The translations under genes and the position numbers were made by a program. Shown here piece after piece: positions 52,012 to 62,544 of a stretch of DNA of 64,000 nt. Source of the stretch: Rhizobiaceae bacterium (GTDB taxonomy: Bacteria > Pseudomonadota > Alphaproteobacteria > Rhizobiales > Rhizobiaceae); contig JACVCH010000018.1 in the NCBI GenBank assembly GCA_016742175.1, positions 1 through 64,000 on the forward strand. Reading direction: 5' to 3'. Under the pieces are notes generated by a model. That model saw only the letters and a program-made list of their open reading frames with translations, was not told the origin of the DNA and ran no database searches. Numbering within the stretch: the stretch's first letter is position 1; each line of letters begins with the position of its first letter.

Positions 52012-53403
52012 ATGACCCAGTACGACTATGATCTCTTCGTGATCGGCGGCGGATCGGGCGGCGTGCGGGCAGGGCGCGTCGCGGCCTCCCTCGGCAAGCG
52101 CGTCGCCATCGCCGAGGAATACCGCTTCGGAGGCACCTGCGTCATTCGCGGCTGCGTGCCGAAGAAGCTCCTCGTCTACGCCTCGCAGTTTCCCGAACAT
52201 TTCGAGGATTCGGCCGGTTATGGCTGGACGGTCGGCGAGCGCTCCTTCGACTGGAAGACGCTGATCGCCAACAAGGACAAGGAGATCGCGCGGCTGGAGG
52301 GGCTCTACCGCAAGGGCCTCGAAAACGCCGGCGCGACGATCATCGAAAGCCGCGCGGTGCTGGAGGATGCGCACACGATCCGGCTTCTGAAGGACGGGCG
52401 CACGGTGACCGCCGAGACGATCCTGATCGCGACCGGCGGCCATCCGAGCCTTCATCCGGCGCTGCCCGGTTACGAGCACTGCATCACCTCCGACCAGGCG
52501 TTTCACCTCGCCGAACTGCCGAAGGCGATCGTCATCGCGGGCGGCGGCTATATCGGCGTCGAATTCGCCAACATATTCCACGGCCTCGGCGTCGAGACGA
52601 CGCTGATCTATCGCGGCAAGGAGATATTGGGACGTTTCGACAAGGACTTGCGCACCGCGCTTCACGTCGAGATGGAAGCGAAGGGCATTAAGGTCCTGTG
52701 CAAGGAGATCTTCACGAAGATCGAGAAGCGGGCCGATGGCCGGCTCGAGGCACACACCAATGCCGACCGAACGCTGGTCGTCGACCAGGTGATGCTCGCC
52801 ATCGGCCGCCAGCCGAACACATCCGGCCTCGGGCTCGACACGGCGGGCGTGAAGATGGGGCCGAAGGGCGAGATCGTCGTCGACGACTATTCCCGCACCA
52901 ATGTCGCAAACATCTACGCCGTCGGCGACGTCACCGACCGCGTGCAACTGACGCCGGTGGCGATCCACGAGGCGATGTGCTTCGTCGACACGGTCTATCG
53001 CGGCAAGCCGACGAAGCCCGACCACGAGGCGGTCGCGACCGCCGTCTTCTCGCAGCCCGAACTCGGCACGGTCGGCCTTTCGGAAGAGGACGCAGCGAAG
53101 AAATACGACGAGCTCGAAATCTACAAGGCCACCTTCCGCCCGATGCGCCACACGCTGTCCGGCCGGATGGAGAAGATGGTGATGAAGCTCGTCGTCGATG
53201 CCGCCAGCCGCCGCGTCGTCGGCGCGCATGTGCTCGGCGTCGACGCCGGCGAGATGGCGCAATTGCTCGGCATCGCCGTCAAGGCGAAGCTGACGAAGGA
53301 GGATTTCGACGCGACGATGGCCGTCCATCCGACCGCGGCGGAAGAGCTCGTCACCATGTACCAGCCGAGCTACCGCGTGAAGAACGGCGAGCAGTTCGCC
53401 TGA
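52012..53403 (+). CDS. gor: Glutathione-disulfide reductase
   Basis: 463 residues; flavoenzyme reducing glutathione disulfide with NADPH. FAD site GGGSGGVRAGR (12-22), redox pair Cys43/Cys48 in GGTCVIRGCVPKK, NADPH site GGGYIGVEFANIF followed by a nearby Arg, and C-terminal HPTAAEELV with the active-site His. The plant-type NADPH region and RGCVPKK distinguish it from other pyridine nucleotide-disulfide oxidoreductases. It fits the several GST genes of this window, which use glutathione. Confidence 0.95.
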   Translation: MTQYDYDLFVIGGGSGGVRAGRVAASLGKRVAIAEEYRFGGTCVIRGCVPKKLLVYASQFPEHFEDSAGYGWTVGERSFDWKTLIANKDKEIARLEGLYRKGLENAGATIIESRAVLEDAHTIRLLKDGRTVTAETILIATGGHPSLHPALPGYEHCITSDQAFHLAELPKAIVIAGGGYIGVEFANIFHGLGVETTLIYRGKEILGRFDKDLRTALHVEMEAKGIKVLCKEIFTKIEKRADGRLEAHTNADRTLVVDQVMLAIGRQPNTSGLGLDTAGVKMGPKGEIVVDDYSRTNVANIYAVGDVTDRVQLTPVAIHEAMCFVDTVYRGKPTKPDHEAVATAVFSQPELGTVGLSEEDAAKKYDELEIYKATFRPMRHTLSGRMEKMVMKLVVDAASRRVVGAHVLGVDAGEMAQLLGIAVKAKLTKEDFDATMAVHPTAAEELVTMYQPSYRVKNGEQFA

Positions 53404-53514
53404 AGAGGTCGCGCCATCGGTCAAGCAGGTGTAGAATCGCCCGCTCTCGTAGTGTAAGGACGCCGCCACGGGCAGGGCGCGTTCCCGGCCCCCAGGCGAT
53501 ATTGAACGGGTGCG

Positions 53515-54894
53515 ATGATGACGAAATGGTCTCCGAATTCCTGGCGTGACAAGCCGATCCAGCAGGTTCCCGCTTACCCGGACCTCGGCGCCCTTGCAGA
53601 GACCGAGAAGCAGCTTGCCAGCTATCCGCCGCTCGTTTTTGCAGGCGAGGCGCGCAAGTTGAAGAAGCAACTCGCCGCCGTTTCGGCCGGCGAAGCCTTC
53701 ATGCTTCAGGGCGGCGACTGCGCCGAAAGCTTCGCCGAACACGGCGCCGACAACATCCGCGATTTCTTCCGCGTCTTCCTGCAGATGGCAGTGGTGCTGA
53801 CTTTCGGGGGCGCGCAGCCGGTGGTGAAGGTCGGCCGCATCGCCGGCCAGTTCGCCAAGCCGCGCTCGTCCGACACCGAGACGAAGGACGGCGTGGCGCT
53901 GCCTTCCTATCGCGGCGACATCATCAACGGCATCGAGTTCACCGAGGCGGCGCGCACGCCGAACCCGGCGCGCCAGCGCATGGCCTACCGCCAGTCGGCC
54001 GCGACGCTGAACCTTCTGCGCGCCTTCGCGCAGGGCGGCTATGCCAGCCTCGAGAACGTGCACAAGTGGATGCTCGGCTTCGTCTCCGACAGCCCACAGT
54101 CGGAGCGATACAAGGCGCTGGCGAACCGGATCACCGAGACGGTCGATTTCATGAACGCCGTCGGCATCACCTCCGAATCCCATGCGGCGCTGCGCGAGAC
54201 CGACTTCTACACCAGCCACGAGGCGCTGCTCCTGGGCTACGAGGAGGCGATGACGCGCGTCGACTCCACCTCGGGCGACTGGTACGCGACCTCCGGCCAC
54301 ATGATCTGGATCGGTGACCGCACGCGCCAGCCGGACCATGCGCATGTCGAATACTGCCGCGGCATCAAGAACCCGCTCGGCCTGAAATGCGGCCCGTCGA
54401 TGACGCCGGACGGGTTGATCAGGCTCATCGACCTGCTCAATCCGGAAAACGAGGCCGGCCGCCTGACGCTGATCGCACGCTTTGGTTCGGAAGCGGTCGG
54501 CGATCACCTGCCGAAGCTCGTCCGCGCGGTCCAGAAGGAAGGCCGCAAGGTCGTCTGGTCGTGCGATCCGATGCACGGCAACACGATCACGGCTGCCGGC
54601 TACAAGACGCGCCCGTTCGACCGCATCCTGAAGGAGGTGCAATCCTTCTTCGACGTCCACGCGGCCGAGGGCACGCATGCCGGCGGCATCCATATCGAGA
54701 TGACCGGCAAGAACGTCACCGAATGCACCGGCGGCGCGCGCGCCGTGCGGGACGAGGATCTACAGGATCGCTACCACACCCATTGCGACCCCCGCCTCAA
54801 CGCCGACCAGGCGCTGGAACTCGCCTTCCTGGTGAGCGAACTCCTCGCCAAGAAGAAGCACGGCCAGGCGCCGCGCCAGGCCGTCAACGCCTGA
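53515..54894 (+). CDS. aroG: Class II 3-deoxy-7-phosphoheptulonate synthase
   Basis: 459 residues; first enzyme of the shikimate pathway, plant-like class II form. Typical segments: [19 protein letters not shown] (5-23), [13 protein letters not shown] (63-75, metal Cys), [14 protein letters not shown] and [14 protein letters not shown] (about 345-358), with [18 protein letters not shown] near the end. It is metal-dependent and probably feedback-regulated. Two adjacent ATGs at 53515 and 53518 start it. A flavin monooxygenase gene follows after 10 bases. Confidence 0.95.
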   Translation: MMTKWSPNSWRDKPIQQVPAYPDLGALAETEKQLASYPPLVFAGEARKLKKQLAAVSAGEAFMLQGGDCAESFAEHGADNIRDFFRVFLQMAVVLTFGGAQPVVKVGRIAGQFAKPRSSDTETKDGVALPSYRGDIINGIEFTEAARTPNPARQRMAYRQSAATLNLLRAFAQGGYASLENVHKWMLGFVSDSPQSERYKALANRITETVDFMNAVGITSESHAALRETDFYTSHEALLLGYEEAMTRVDSTSGDWYATSGHMIWIGDRTRQPDHAHVEYCRGIKNPLGLKCGPSMTPDGLIRLIDLLNPENEAGRLTLIARFGSEAVGDHLPKLVRAVQKEGRKVVWSCDPMHGNTITAAGYKTRPFDRILKEVQSFFDVHAAEGTHAGGIHIEMTGKNVTECTGGARAVRDEDLQDRYHTHCDPRLNADQALELAFLVSELLAKKKHGQAPRQAVNA

Positions 54895-54904
54895 GGACGA
54901 GGCC

Positions 54905-56140
54905 ATGACCGGGCCGGCGATCCGCACGACGTGCTGCATCGCCGGCGGCGGCCCGGCCGGAATGATGCTCGGCCTGCTTTTCGCGCGGGCCGGCATCGAC
55001 GTAGTCGTCATGGAAAAGCATGACGACTTCCTGCGTGATTTTCGCGGCGATACTCTCCATCCGTCGACATTGCAGGTGCTCGACGAACTGGGGCTTCTCA
55101 ACGAGTTGCTGACGCTTCCTCACCAGAAAGTGGAGGAGATTTCGGCCGAAATCGGCGACGAACTGGTCACCGTCGCGGATTTCCGGCGCCTGCCCGTCGC
55201 GTGCCCGGCGATCGTGCTGATGCCGCAATGGGACTTCCTCGATTTCCTGCGCCGCAAGGCGGAAGCCTATCCGAATTTCCGTTGCCTGATGGGCTGTGAC
55301 GCGCGCGACATCGTGCTGAGGGACGGCCGCGTGCGGGGCGTCGAAGCGATCCATGACGGCGGGCCGATCACTGTCGAAGCAGATTTGGTCATCGTCGCCG
55401 ACGGGCGCCGGTCGCGGATGCGCGAGGCGGCAGGGCTCGAGGTCGAGACGCTCGGCGCGCCGATCGACGTCATGTGGTTTCGCGTCGCGCGCCTGCCGAC
55501 GGACACGAGCGCGACGGGCGGGCGTTTCGACGCGGGCCGCATCTTCGTGCGCCTTTATCGCGGCGATTACTGGCAGTGCGGCTATGTCATCGCCAAGGGC
55601 AAGGCCGAGGCGATCGAGGCTGGCGGCATCGACGCCTTTCGCCGCGAAATCGCGAGCCTCGGCCGCTGGGACGTCGGGCGGCTTCAAGCCGACCTTCCGG
55701 ATTTCGAAGCGGTGAGCGTGCTTTCCGTCGCCGTCGACCGGCTGCGCCAGTGGTGGCGGCCGGGGCTGCTCTGCATCGGCGATGCCGCGCACGCCATGTC
55801 GCCGGTGGGCGGCGTCGGCATCAATCTGGCAATCCAGGATGCGGTGGCGGCCGGCAACATCCTCGCCGGGCCGCTCAAGGCCGGAGAGCTAGGTGACCAC
55901 GATCTCGCTGCCGTCCAGCGCCGGCGCAATTTTCCGACCAAACTGACGCAGGCGGCGCAGATCTTCGCGCAGGACCGCATACTGGCGCCGACCCTGCGGC
56001 GGGGTACTGGCCAGAATCGTCTGCCGCTACCGCTGTGGCTCGTGCGCCGCTATCCGGTGTTGCGCCGGATTCCCGCTCGCCTCATCGGCATGGGCGTACG
56101 GCCGGAACATGTGCGCTCAGGCAGCGACCTTTCCGGCTGA
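54905..56140 (+). CDS. FAD-dependent monooxygenase (PHBH/UbiH fold)
   Basis: 411 residues. Rossmann GGGPAGM (14-20), second FAD motif ADLVIVADGRRSRMREAAG (about 158-176) and GDAAHAMSPVGGVGINLAIQDAV (about 293-315) place it in the group A flavoprotein hydroxylases. Related proteins act in aromatic hydroxylation, ubiquinone formation or halogenated-compound breakdown; the substrate is not evident. Only 10 bases separate it from aroG, so it shares that transcript. Its last 24 bases overlap the convergent lipid-kinase gene. Confidence 0.83.
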   Translation: MTGPAIRTTCCIAGGGPAGMMLGLLFARAGIDVVVMEKHDDFLRDFRGDTLHPSTLQVLDELGLLNELLTLPHQKVEEISAEIGDELVTVADFRRLPVACPAIVLMPQWDFLDFLRRKAEAYPNFRCLMGCDARDIVLRDGRVRGVEAIHDGGPITVEADLVIVADGRRSRMREAAGLEVETLGAPIDVMWFRVARLPTDTSATGGRFDAGRIFVRLYRGDYWQCGYVIAKGKAEAIEAGGIDAFRREIASLGRWDVGRLQADLPDFEAVSVLSVAVDRLRQWWRPGLLCIGDAAHAMSPVGGVGINLAIQDAVAAGNILAGPLKAGELGDHDLAAVQRRRNFPTKLTQAAQIFAQDRILAPTLRRGTGQNRLPLPLWLVRRYPVLRRIPARLIGMGVRPEHVRSGSDLSG

Positions 56141-57040
56141 GCCCGTCGTCGCGCCCTGCGCGGCCGGCGGGGCAAAGACGCGGATCGCCGCAGGATGGAC
56201 CTTGAAGTGGGCAGGCGTCTGCGTGACGATCTCGCCATCCGTATTGACCGGGCGCGGCCGGTCGGTCTCGATGTCGAACTCCACGCAGCGCGCCGTGCGC
56301 ACCTCGTTCCAGGCGCCGTGCCGGCCCGAGCGGAACGAGCGCAGCATCAGCGCCAGCTTCCAGACATTGGAGAGTTCGAGGCTGTAGAGGTCGAGATGGC
56401 CGTCGTCGATTTCGGCCGTTTCCTCGACGACGTTGCCGCCGCCATAGTGCCGGCCATTGCCGACGGCGATCTGGTAGGTCGAAACGCGGATCGTGTCGCC
56501 CTTTTCGGTGATCGTCGCCTTGAACGGCCGCACCTTGGTCAGGACCCGGCTCGCCGCGATCGCGTAGCCGAGCCGGCCCCAGCGCTTCTTGGTCTGCGGG
56601 TCGAGGCTCTGCGCGAGTTCGGTCGACAGGCCGATCGAGGCGACGTTGAAGAAGGCATGGCCGTTGACCGTGCCGACATCGACCTTGCGCGTATGCCCGT
56701 CCGCGATGACGCCGGCCGCCTCTTCGAGGGCCATCGGGATGTTCAGCGTGCGGGCGAGGTCGTTGGCGGTGCCCATCGGCATGATGCCCATCGGCAGGCC
56801 CGATTCCATGACCGCCACGGCCGCCGAGGACACCGTGCCGTCGCCGCCGCACACGATGACGAGGTCGGCCATTTCGCGTAGGCGCACGATGTCGCGCGCG
56901 AGTTCCGGCAACGCCTCGAACGGCTCGACCTTGACGTCGAGACCGCCGGCTTTCAGGCGCTCCAGAACGGGTTCGACCGGTTCACGCCCGCGGCGCGCAT
57001 TCGGATTGACGAGGAAGAGGGCGCGGTTGCCGGTCTGCAA
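56117..57040 (-). CDS. Diacylglycerol/lipid kinase (YegS/DagK family)
   Basis: 307 residues. The ATP-binding motif VIVCGGDGTVSSAA (about 61-74) and MPMGTANDLARTLNIP are diagnostic of the DAGK catalytic domain; the C-terminal half carries the phosphorylation domain with GHLDLYSLE. A TTG start at 57040 is chosen because AAAGGA lies 8 bases upstream and the conserved RALFLVNPNARRG begins five residues later; longer frames use sequence of no coding character. It phosphorylates membrane lipids or their analogues. Confidence 0.87.
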   Translation of the reverse strand: MQTGNRALFLVNPNARRGREPVEPVLERLKAGGLDVKVEPFEALPELARDIVRLREMADLVIVCGGDGTVSSAAVAVMESGLPMGIMPMGTANDLARTLNIPMALEEAAGVIADGHTRKVDVGTVNGHAFFNVASIGLSTELAQSLDPQTKKRWGRLGYAIAASRVLTKVRPFKATITEKGDTIRVSTYQIAVGNGRHYGGGNVVEETAEIDDGHLDLYSLELSNVWKLALMLRSFRSGRHGAWNEVRTARCVEFDIETDRPRPVNTDGEIVTQTPAHFKVHPAAIRVFAPPAAQGATTGSAGKVAA

Positions 57041-57195
57041 GCTGGAGTTCCTTTCCGGATGGGAAGTCTTCGCCACATAGGGAGTGTCGATGGAGATTGC
57101 GAGCTTTCGCCGCAACGGCGCGGCCCACTGAACGCTCCGTCGCCCTTGGCGCGAGCGCTCCGCCATGCCTATCTGCGCATCGAACGGAGCCTGTC

Positions 57196-57786
57196 ATGGA
57201 CGAAATCGATCCCTCGCTGACCCTCGAAACCCGCGCCGGCCTGCCGGACGACCTGCGCTTCCTCGTCGAGAAATACCCGCGCGATAGCTGGACAGGGCAT
57301 CGCAACGTCCACGGCATGGCGTCGATGTGGCTGCAGCGGCACGACATGTTTCGCGAACTCGGCGGCATCCTGACCGGCTCGATCGCGGATTATCGCGAAG
57401 GGCGAAGCGATGCGCGCGGTTTCGCACAGTTCTTCGCGCCGCGGCTCAACTTCTTCCTCGGCCAGCTCGACGGCCATCACAATATCGAGGACCATCACTA
57501 CTTCCCGATCTTCGCCAGGGTCGAGACGCGGCTGAAGCGCGGCTTCGACATTCTCGACGCCGATCATCACCTGATCCACGATGCGCTGGAGATGAACGCG
57601 CAGGCCGCGAACGGCTTCCTGCAGGCGCTTTCGGGCGACGCCGACGCCCGGCGCTATGCGGCCGACGCCTATGCCGACCAGAACACGCGCCTCGTCGCCA
57701 TGCTCGCGCGCCATCTGGACGACGAGGAAGACCTGATCATTCCGCTGATCCTCGAAAAGGGCGACCGCGAATTGTCCGGCCATTGA
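57196..57786 (+). CDS. Hemerythrin-domain protein
   Basis: 196 residues, HHE cation-binding domain. Candidate iron ligands: His in WTGHRNVHGM (about 35-39), HHNIEDHHYFPIF (about 95-107), DADHHLIHDALEMN and LARHLDDEEDLIIPLI. A non-haem di-iron site for oxygen, nitric oxide or iron handling is likely. The gene diverges from the lipid kinase across 155 bases and precedes the tag gene by 33 bases. Confidence 0.83.
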   Translation: MDEIDPSLTLETRAGLPDDLRFLVEKYPRDSWTGHRNVHGMASMWLQRHDMFRELGGILTGSIADYREGRSDARGFAQFFAPRLNFFLGQLDGHHNIEDHHYFPIFARVETRLKRGFDILDADHHLIHDALEMNAQAANGFLQALSGDADARRYAADAYADQNTRLVAMLARHLDDEEDLIIPLILEKGDRELSGH

Positions 57787-57819
57787 TCCGCGGTTAGGCT
57801 GCGCGGCGGAGGAATGCAG

Positions 57820-58533
57820 ATGAAATCGTTCGACGAAATCCGCGCGCGCGCCGCCGACCGCAAGGGCGGGGACGAGGTGCTGCAATCGCTGCTCGGCCCG
57901 CGCGCCGACAATGCCGCGCTCGTCGCCGTCACGGATGACCGTGTGCTGTCGACCATGGCGAACCGCATCTTCGCCGCCGGCTTCGTGTGGAGCGTGATCG
58001 AGCAGAAATGGCCCGGCTTCGAGGACGCTTTCCTCGGCTTCGAGCCGCGTGCGCTCCTCTTCCAGCCGGACGATTTCTGGCATGATCTCGCGCTCGACAA
58101 GCGCATCGTCCGCAACCCGCAGAAGATCGCATCGGTGCGCGAGAATGCAGCGTTCGTGGCGCGCATTTCGCAAGAACATGGCGGCTTCGGCCGGTTCCTC
58201 GCCGATTGGCCGGCCGGCGACCAGATCGGCCTGACCGCCTATCTCGGCAAGAGCGGCAGCCGTCTCGGCGGCAATACGGGGCAATATCTCCTGCGCTGGC
58301 TCGGCTGGGACACCTACATCGTCTCCGCCGACATGGTCGCCGCGCTGCGCGATGCCGGACTGGGCATTGCAGAGAAGCCAACCTCGAAGAAGGACCAGGC
58401 CGCGATCCAGGCGCAGCTCAACGCATGGGCCGACGAGACCGGCCTGCCGCGCGCCCACATCTCGCGCATCCTCTCGATGTCGATCGGCACCAATCACACC
58501 GCCGAGGAACTGCGCGCCTATATGGGCGACTGA
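57820..58533 (+). CDS. tag: DNA-3-methyladenine glycosylase I
   Basis: 237 residues; removes 3-methyladenine from DNA. SFDEIRARAADRKGGDEVL at the N-terminus, FVWSVIEQKWPGFEDAF (about 55-71) and AFVARISQEHGGFGRFLADWP belong to the TAG family, although the protein is longer and more divergent than E. coli Tag. The ATG at 57820 has GGAGGA 6 bases upstream; the ATG at 57814 touches the same sequence, too close. Its last 16 bases overlap the convergent DUF1003 gene. Confidence 0.82.
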   Translation: MKSFDEIRARAADRKGGDEVLQSLLGPRADNAALVAVTDDRVLSTMANRIFAAGFVWSVIEQKWPGFEDAFLGFEPRALLFQPDDFWHDLALDKRIVRNPQKIASVRENAAFVARISQEHGGFGRFLADWPAGDQIGLTAYLGKSGSRLGGNTGQYLLRWLGWDTYIVSADMVAALRDAGLGIAEKPTSKKDQAAIQAQLNAWADETGLPRAHISRILSMSIGTNHTAEELRAYMGD

Positions 58534-59084
58534 CCGGACGGTGCGAGCCGATCTTCGATCCGTGCGACGGATGCCGCGATCGCCTCGATCCGTCCGTGCA
58601 TCGCGACGATCTCGCGATGGCGCATCTCGTCGAGCTTTTCGTGCAGCGCCATGATCTCGATCTCGGCCTTCAGATTGACGGCGTAGTCGTGCGCCGCGGC
58701 CTGCCGGTCGCGCTCGCTCTGGCGGTTCTGCGACATCATGATGATCGGCGCCTGCAGCGCGGCGATCATCGACAGGAGCAGGTTGAGGAAGATGAAGGGG
58801 TAGGGGTCGAACGGGTCGGCGGTCAGAAGCCAGACATTGGTCACGGCCCACACGACCAGGAATGCGACGAAAGCGATGATGAACGCCCAGGAACCGCCGA
58901 GCCGCGCGACGTTGTCGGCGAGGCGGTCGCCGAAGGACAGCGTCTCGGCAAAGCTTTCGTTGCGGTCGCGCGAGATCGGTCGGCGGTCGAGGGCGCTCTG
59001 CAGCACCTTGTCCTCGATATGGGTCAGGTCGGCGCGCTCGCGCGTGAGCCAGCGCGCGGCCAGGTCTTCGACGGTCTTGTTCAT
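58518..59084 (-). CDS. DUF1003 membrane protein
   Basis: 188 residues. FGDRLADNVARLGGSWAFIIAFVAFLVVWAVTNVWL and FDPYPFIFLNLLLSMIAALQAPIIMMSQNRQSERDR give two membrane spans (about 67-87 and 94-118) in the conserved DUF1003 arrangement, followed by a C-terminal coiled-coil-like helix (about 130-180). GAGGAG precedes the ATG. The function is unknown; some relatives are linked to cation transport but this is not established. Confidence 0.85.
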   Translation of the reverse strand: MNKTVEDLAARWLTRERADLTHIEDKVLQSALDRRPISRDRNESFAETLSFGDRLADNVARLGGSWAFIIAFVAFLVVWAVTNVWLLTADPFDPYPFIFLNLLLSMIAALQAPIIMMSQNRQSERDRQAAAHDYAVNLKAEIEIMALHEKLDEMRHREIVAMHGRIEAIAASVARIEDRLAPSGQSPI

Positions 59085-59191
59085 GCGATCACTCCTCGGG
59101 GGCGAGCCGATGCGAGAATGCTGCCGCCGGCGGGCGGTGACAAGGACCGCCGGCCATTGCCCGGCGCACCGGCCCGCGCTAGACGAACGCA

Positions 59192-60871
59192 ATGACAAAG
59201 ACGCCCGACATAATCCGCATCGCCATCGCGCAGTTGAACCCGACGGTCGGCGACATCGCCGGCAACCTTGCCAAGGCGCGCGAGGCACGGTGCGATGCGG
59301 GCGGCCAAGGCGCGGACCTCGTCCTTTTCACCGAACTCTTCATCGCCGGCTATCCGCCGGAGGACCTCGTCTTGAAGCGCGCCTTCGTCGCCGCCTGCGA
59401 GAAGGCGGTCGGCGACCTCGTCGCGGATACGGCGGATGGCGGGCCGGGCATCGTGATCGGCACCCCGCTTGCCCGCAAGAGCGGGCTGCACAATGCGATC
59501 GTCGTCGCCGACAAGGGCAAGGTGGTCGCCGAACGCTACAAGCTCGACCTGCCGAACTATGGCGAGTTCGACGAAAAGCGCGTGTTTCAGCCGGGGCCGG
59601 ACATGCCGGGACCGGTCAATTTCCGCGGCGTGCGGCTCGGCATCCCGATCTGCGAGGACATCTGGGGCGAACTCGGCGTCTGCGAGACGCTGGCCGAGGC
59701 CGGCGCCGAATTGCTTCTGGTGCCCAACGGCTCGCCCTACTACCGGGGCAAGTCCGACGTGCGCCAGCAGGTCGTGATCCGCGAAGTGATCGAAAGCGGC
59801 CTGCCGTTGATCTACGCCAACCAGCTCGGCGGGCAGGATGAGCTGATCTTCGACGGCGCGTCCTTCGCCATCAATGCCGACAAGTCGCTCGCCTTCCAGA
59901 TGAGCCCCTTCGAGGAAACGCTGGCCGTCACGACGTGGCGGCGCGGCGAAGACGATGTCTGGACCTGCACCGATGGCCCCCGCGCGATCCTGCCCGAGGC
60001 GCAGGAGGCGGACTATCGCGCCTGCATGCTGGGCCTGCGCGACTATGTGAACAAGAACGGCTTCAAGACCGTGGTGCTCGGCCTTTCGGGCGGCATCGAT
60101 TCGGCGATCTGCGCCGCGCTCGCCGTCGATGCGCTGGGCGAGGAGCGGGTGCGCACGATCATGATGCCCTATCGCTATACGTCGAAGGATTCGCTGAAGG
60201 ATGCGGAGGACTGCGCCCGCGCGCTGGGCTGCCGCTACGACATCGTGCCGATCGCCGAGCCGGTCGAAGGGTTTTCCAATGTGCTCGGCCAGCTATTCGA
60301 GGGCACGGAAGAGGGGATCACCGAGGAGAACCTGCAAAGCCGCGCGCGCGGGGTTATCCTGATGGCGGTGTCGAACAAGTTCGGCGCAATGGTCGTGACC
60401 ACCGGCAACAAGTCGGAAATGTCGGTCGGCTACGCGACGCTCTATGGCGACATGAATGGCGGTTTCAATCCGATCAAGGACCTCTACAAGATGCAGGTCT
60501 ATGGCCTGTCGGCGTGGCGCAACGGAACCGTCCCGCCCGGCGCGCTCGGCCCGTCCGGCGAGGTCATCCCGCAGAACATCATCGATAAGGCGCCCTCAGC
60601 CGAATTGCGCCCCCACCAGACCGACCAGGATTCGCTGCCGCCCTATCCGGTGCTCGATGACATCCTCGAATGCCTCGTCGAAAACGAGATGGGCGTCGAC
60701 GAGATCGTGGCGCGCGGGCATGACCGCGAACTGGTCCACCGGGTCGAGCACCTGCTCTACGTTGCCGAATACAAGCGGCGGCAGGCCGCGCCGGGCGTGA
60801 AGATCACGAAAAAGAATTTCGGGCGCGACCGGCGCTACCCGATCACCAACCGCTTTCGCGACCGGAGCTGA
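59192..60871 (+). CDS. nadE: Glutamine-dependent NAD+ synthetase
   Basis: 559 residues; two domains. The N-terminal nitrilase-like glutaminase has Glu at [14 protein letters not shown] (about 47), Lys in [13 protein letters not shown] and the Cys in [11 protein letters not shown]; it supplies ammonia. The C-terminal synthetase domain has the P-loop [15 protein letters not shown] (about 300-314) and [21 protein letters not shown]. It amidates nicotinate-adenine dinucleotide. It precedes gltX by 7 bases, so the two are co-expressed. Confidence 0.95.
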   Translation: MTKTPDIIRIAIAQLNPTVGDIAGNLAKAREARCDAGGQGADLVLFTELFIAGYPPEDLVLKRAFVAACEKAVGDLVADTADGGPGIVIGTPLARKSGLHNAIVVADKGKVVAERYKLDLPNYGEFDEKRVFQPGPDMPGPVNFRGVRLGIPICEDIWGELGVCETLAEAGAELLLVPNGSPYYRGKSDVRQQVVIREVIESGLPLIYANQLGGQDELIFDGASFAINADKSLAFQMSPFEETLAVTTWRRGEDDVWTCTDGPRAILPEAQEADYRACMLGLRDYVNKNGFKTVVLGLSGGIDSAICAALAVDALGEERVRTIMMPYRYTSKDSLKDAEDCARALGCRYDIVPIAEPVEGFSNVLGQLFEGTEEGITEENLQSRARGVILMAVSNKFGAMVVTTGNKSEMSVGYATLYGDMNGGFNPIKDLYKMQVYGLSAWRNGTVPPGALGPSGEVIPQNIIDKAPSAELRPHQTDQDSLPPYPVLDDILECLVENEMGVDEIVARGHDRELVHRVEHLLYVAEYKRRQAAPGVKITKKNFGRDRRYPITNRFRDRS

Positions 60872-60878
60872 GCACGAA

Positions 60879-62252
60879 ATGACCGTCACCGTTCGCTTTG
60901 CGCCGTCGCCGACCGGCCATATCCATATCGGCAATGCGCGCACGGCGCTGTTCAACTGGCTCTTCGCCCGCAAGGCCGAGGGCCGGTTCATCCTGCGCTT
61001 CGACGACACCGACGTGGCGCGCTCGAAGCAGGAATATGCCGACCAGATCCAGAAGGACCTCTTCTGGCTCGGCATCAAACCCGACGTAACGGTGCACCAG
61101 TCGGCCCGCTTTGCGACCTATGACGCGGCCGTCGAGACGTTGAAGGCCAAGGGGCTGCTCTATCCCTGCTACGAGACGGCTGACGAGTTGGAACGCAAGC
61201 GCAAGCTGCGCCTGACCCGGCGCCTGCCGCCGGTCTATGGCCGCGAGGCGCTGAAGCTGATGGCGGACGAGAAGGCGATGCTCGAGGCCGAAGGCCGCAA
61301 GCCGCACTGGCGCTTCCTGCTGCCGAACTTCGAGACAGACCCGTTCGCGCCGCACCGCACCGAAATCCATTGGGACGATGTCGTGCGCGGCCCGCAAACG
61401 GTCGATCTCGCCTCGATGTCCGATCCGGTTCTGGTGCGCGAGGACGGCACCTATCTTTACACCCTCCCTTCCGTTGCCGACGACATCGAGATGGGCGTGA
61501 CGCACGTCATTCGCGGCGACGACCACGTGACCAACACCGGCGCGCAGATCGCGCTCTTTAAGGCGCTGGGCGCGGTGCCGCCCGGCTTCGGCCACCACAA
61601 TCTCCTGACGACGAGCACCGGCGAAGGGCTGTCGAAGCGCACCGGCTCGCTGTCGATCAAGGGCCTGCGCGAAGCCGGCATCGAACCGCTGGCGATCGCC
61701 TCGCTGGCGGTGCTGATCGGCACGTCGGAGAATGTGGCGGCGGTTCACTCGCTCGACGAACTCGCCGACCGTTTCGATCCGGCCGCGACGTCCAAGTCGG
61801 CGGCGAAGTTCGATCCGGCCGATCTCGACGGGCTCAATCGCGACGTGCTGCACGCCATGCCCTTCGCGACCGCAAAGCCGCGGCTGGCCGAACTCGGCAT
61901 CGACGGCGGCAAGGCCGAACCGTTCTGGCTGGCCGTGCGCGGAAATCTCGACCGGTTCGAGCAGGCGGCAGACTGGTGGGCGATCCTGTCGCCGAAGGGC
62001 AGGCCCGCCTATGCGGCATCCGATGAGGACCGAACGTTCCTCGAACAGGCCTTCGCCGAACTGCCGGTCGAGCCGTGGGACCAGATGACCTGGAAAATCT
62101 GGACCGACCGCGTCAAGCAGGTGACGGGCCGCAAGGGCAAGACGCTGTTCATGCCGCTGCGGCTGGCCCTTACCGGCCGGGAGTCCGGCCCGGAGCTCGC
62201 AAATCTATTGCCGCTTCTAGGGCGGGAAGAAAGCTTGGCCCGACGACCCTGA
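60879..62252 (+). CDS. gltX: Glutamate--tRNA ligase
   Basis: 457 residues, short alphaproteobacterial form. HIGN (16-19) and GEGLSKR (about 248-254) are the class I ATP motifs. Many alphaproteobacteria have two such enzymes, one charging tRNA-Gln with Glu for the GatCAB route; which one this is cannot be said. A possible small gene on the other strand overlaps its last 83 bases. Confidence 0.94.
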   Translation: MTVTVRFAPSPTGHIHIGNARTALFNWLFARKAEGRFILRFDDTDVARSKQEYADQIQKDLFWLGIKPDVTVHQSARFATYDAAVETLKAKGLLYPCYETADELERKRKLRLTRRLPPVYGREALKLMADEKAMLEAEGRKPHWRFLLPNFETDPFAPHRTEIHWDDVVRGPQTVDLASMSDPVLVREDGTYLYTLPSVADDIEMGVTHVIRGDDHVTNTGAQIALFKALGAVPPGFGHHNLLTTSTGEGLSKRTGSLSIKGLREAGIEPLAIASLAVLIGTSENVAAVHSLDELADRFDPAATSKSAAKFDPADLDGLNRDVLHAMPFATAKPRLAELGIDGGKAEPFWLAVRGNLDRFEQAADWWAILSPKGRPAYAASDEDRTFLEQAFAELPVEPWDQMTWKIWTDRVKQVTGRKGKTLFMPLRLALTGRESGPELANLLPLLGREESLARRP

Positions 62253-62520
62253 CCGGCGGCTGGTCGTCGAAGTCGCGCAGTTCGGCCTCGATGACCGGAG
62301 CAGCGGCCGCAGCCGCCAACTCCTTCCTGTCGGCCAGCGACGCGCCGATCACGACAAGGCTGCCGTTCGAGATCATCGCGCGCGTCCGCGCCGGCTTGGC
62401 CGTGCAACCCGCATCGTGAAACGAAGCCGAGACGGCCTCGCAGGCAAGCGCATCGCCGCCGGCGAGAGCCGAGACGAAGGCCACCGACAACACGAATCGC
62501 AATCTGCTTGAACGGGTCAT
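62170..62520 (-). CDS. Hypothetical exported protein
   Basis: 116 residues from the ATG at 62520. [30 protein letters not shown] is a good signal peptide (cleavage near ALA-C; the Cys suggests a lipobox-like but imperfect site). The mature part has two Cys (CEA and GCTAKP) and no recognised domain. The 3' end overlaps the convergent gltX gene by 83 bases and the ribosome binding site is poor, so reality is not certain. An ATG four codons earlier is possible. Confidence 0.5.
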   Translation of the reverse strand: MTRSSRLRFVLSVAFVSALAGGDALACEAVSASFHDAGCTAKPARTRAMISNGSLVVIGASLADRKELAAAAAAPVIEAELRDFDDQPPVRVVGPSFLPALEAAIDLRAPGRTPGR

Positions 62521-62544
62521 GCGACGAGGCATAGCGCGCCGCGG

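Noticed and set aside
51919-54693. Minus-strand frame of about 920 codons opposite gor and aroG
   Set aside because: Shadow of two core enzymes; crosses a terminator and two gene boundaries and has no recognised domain.
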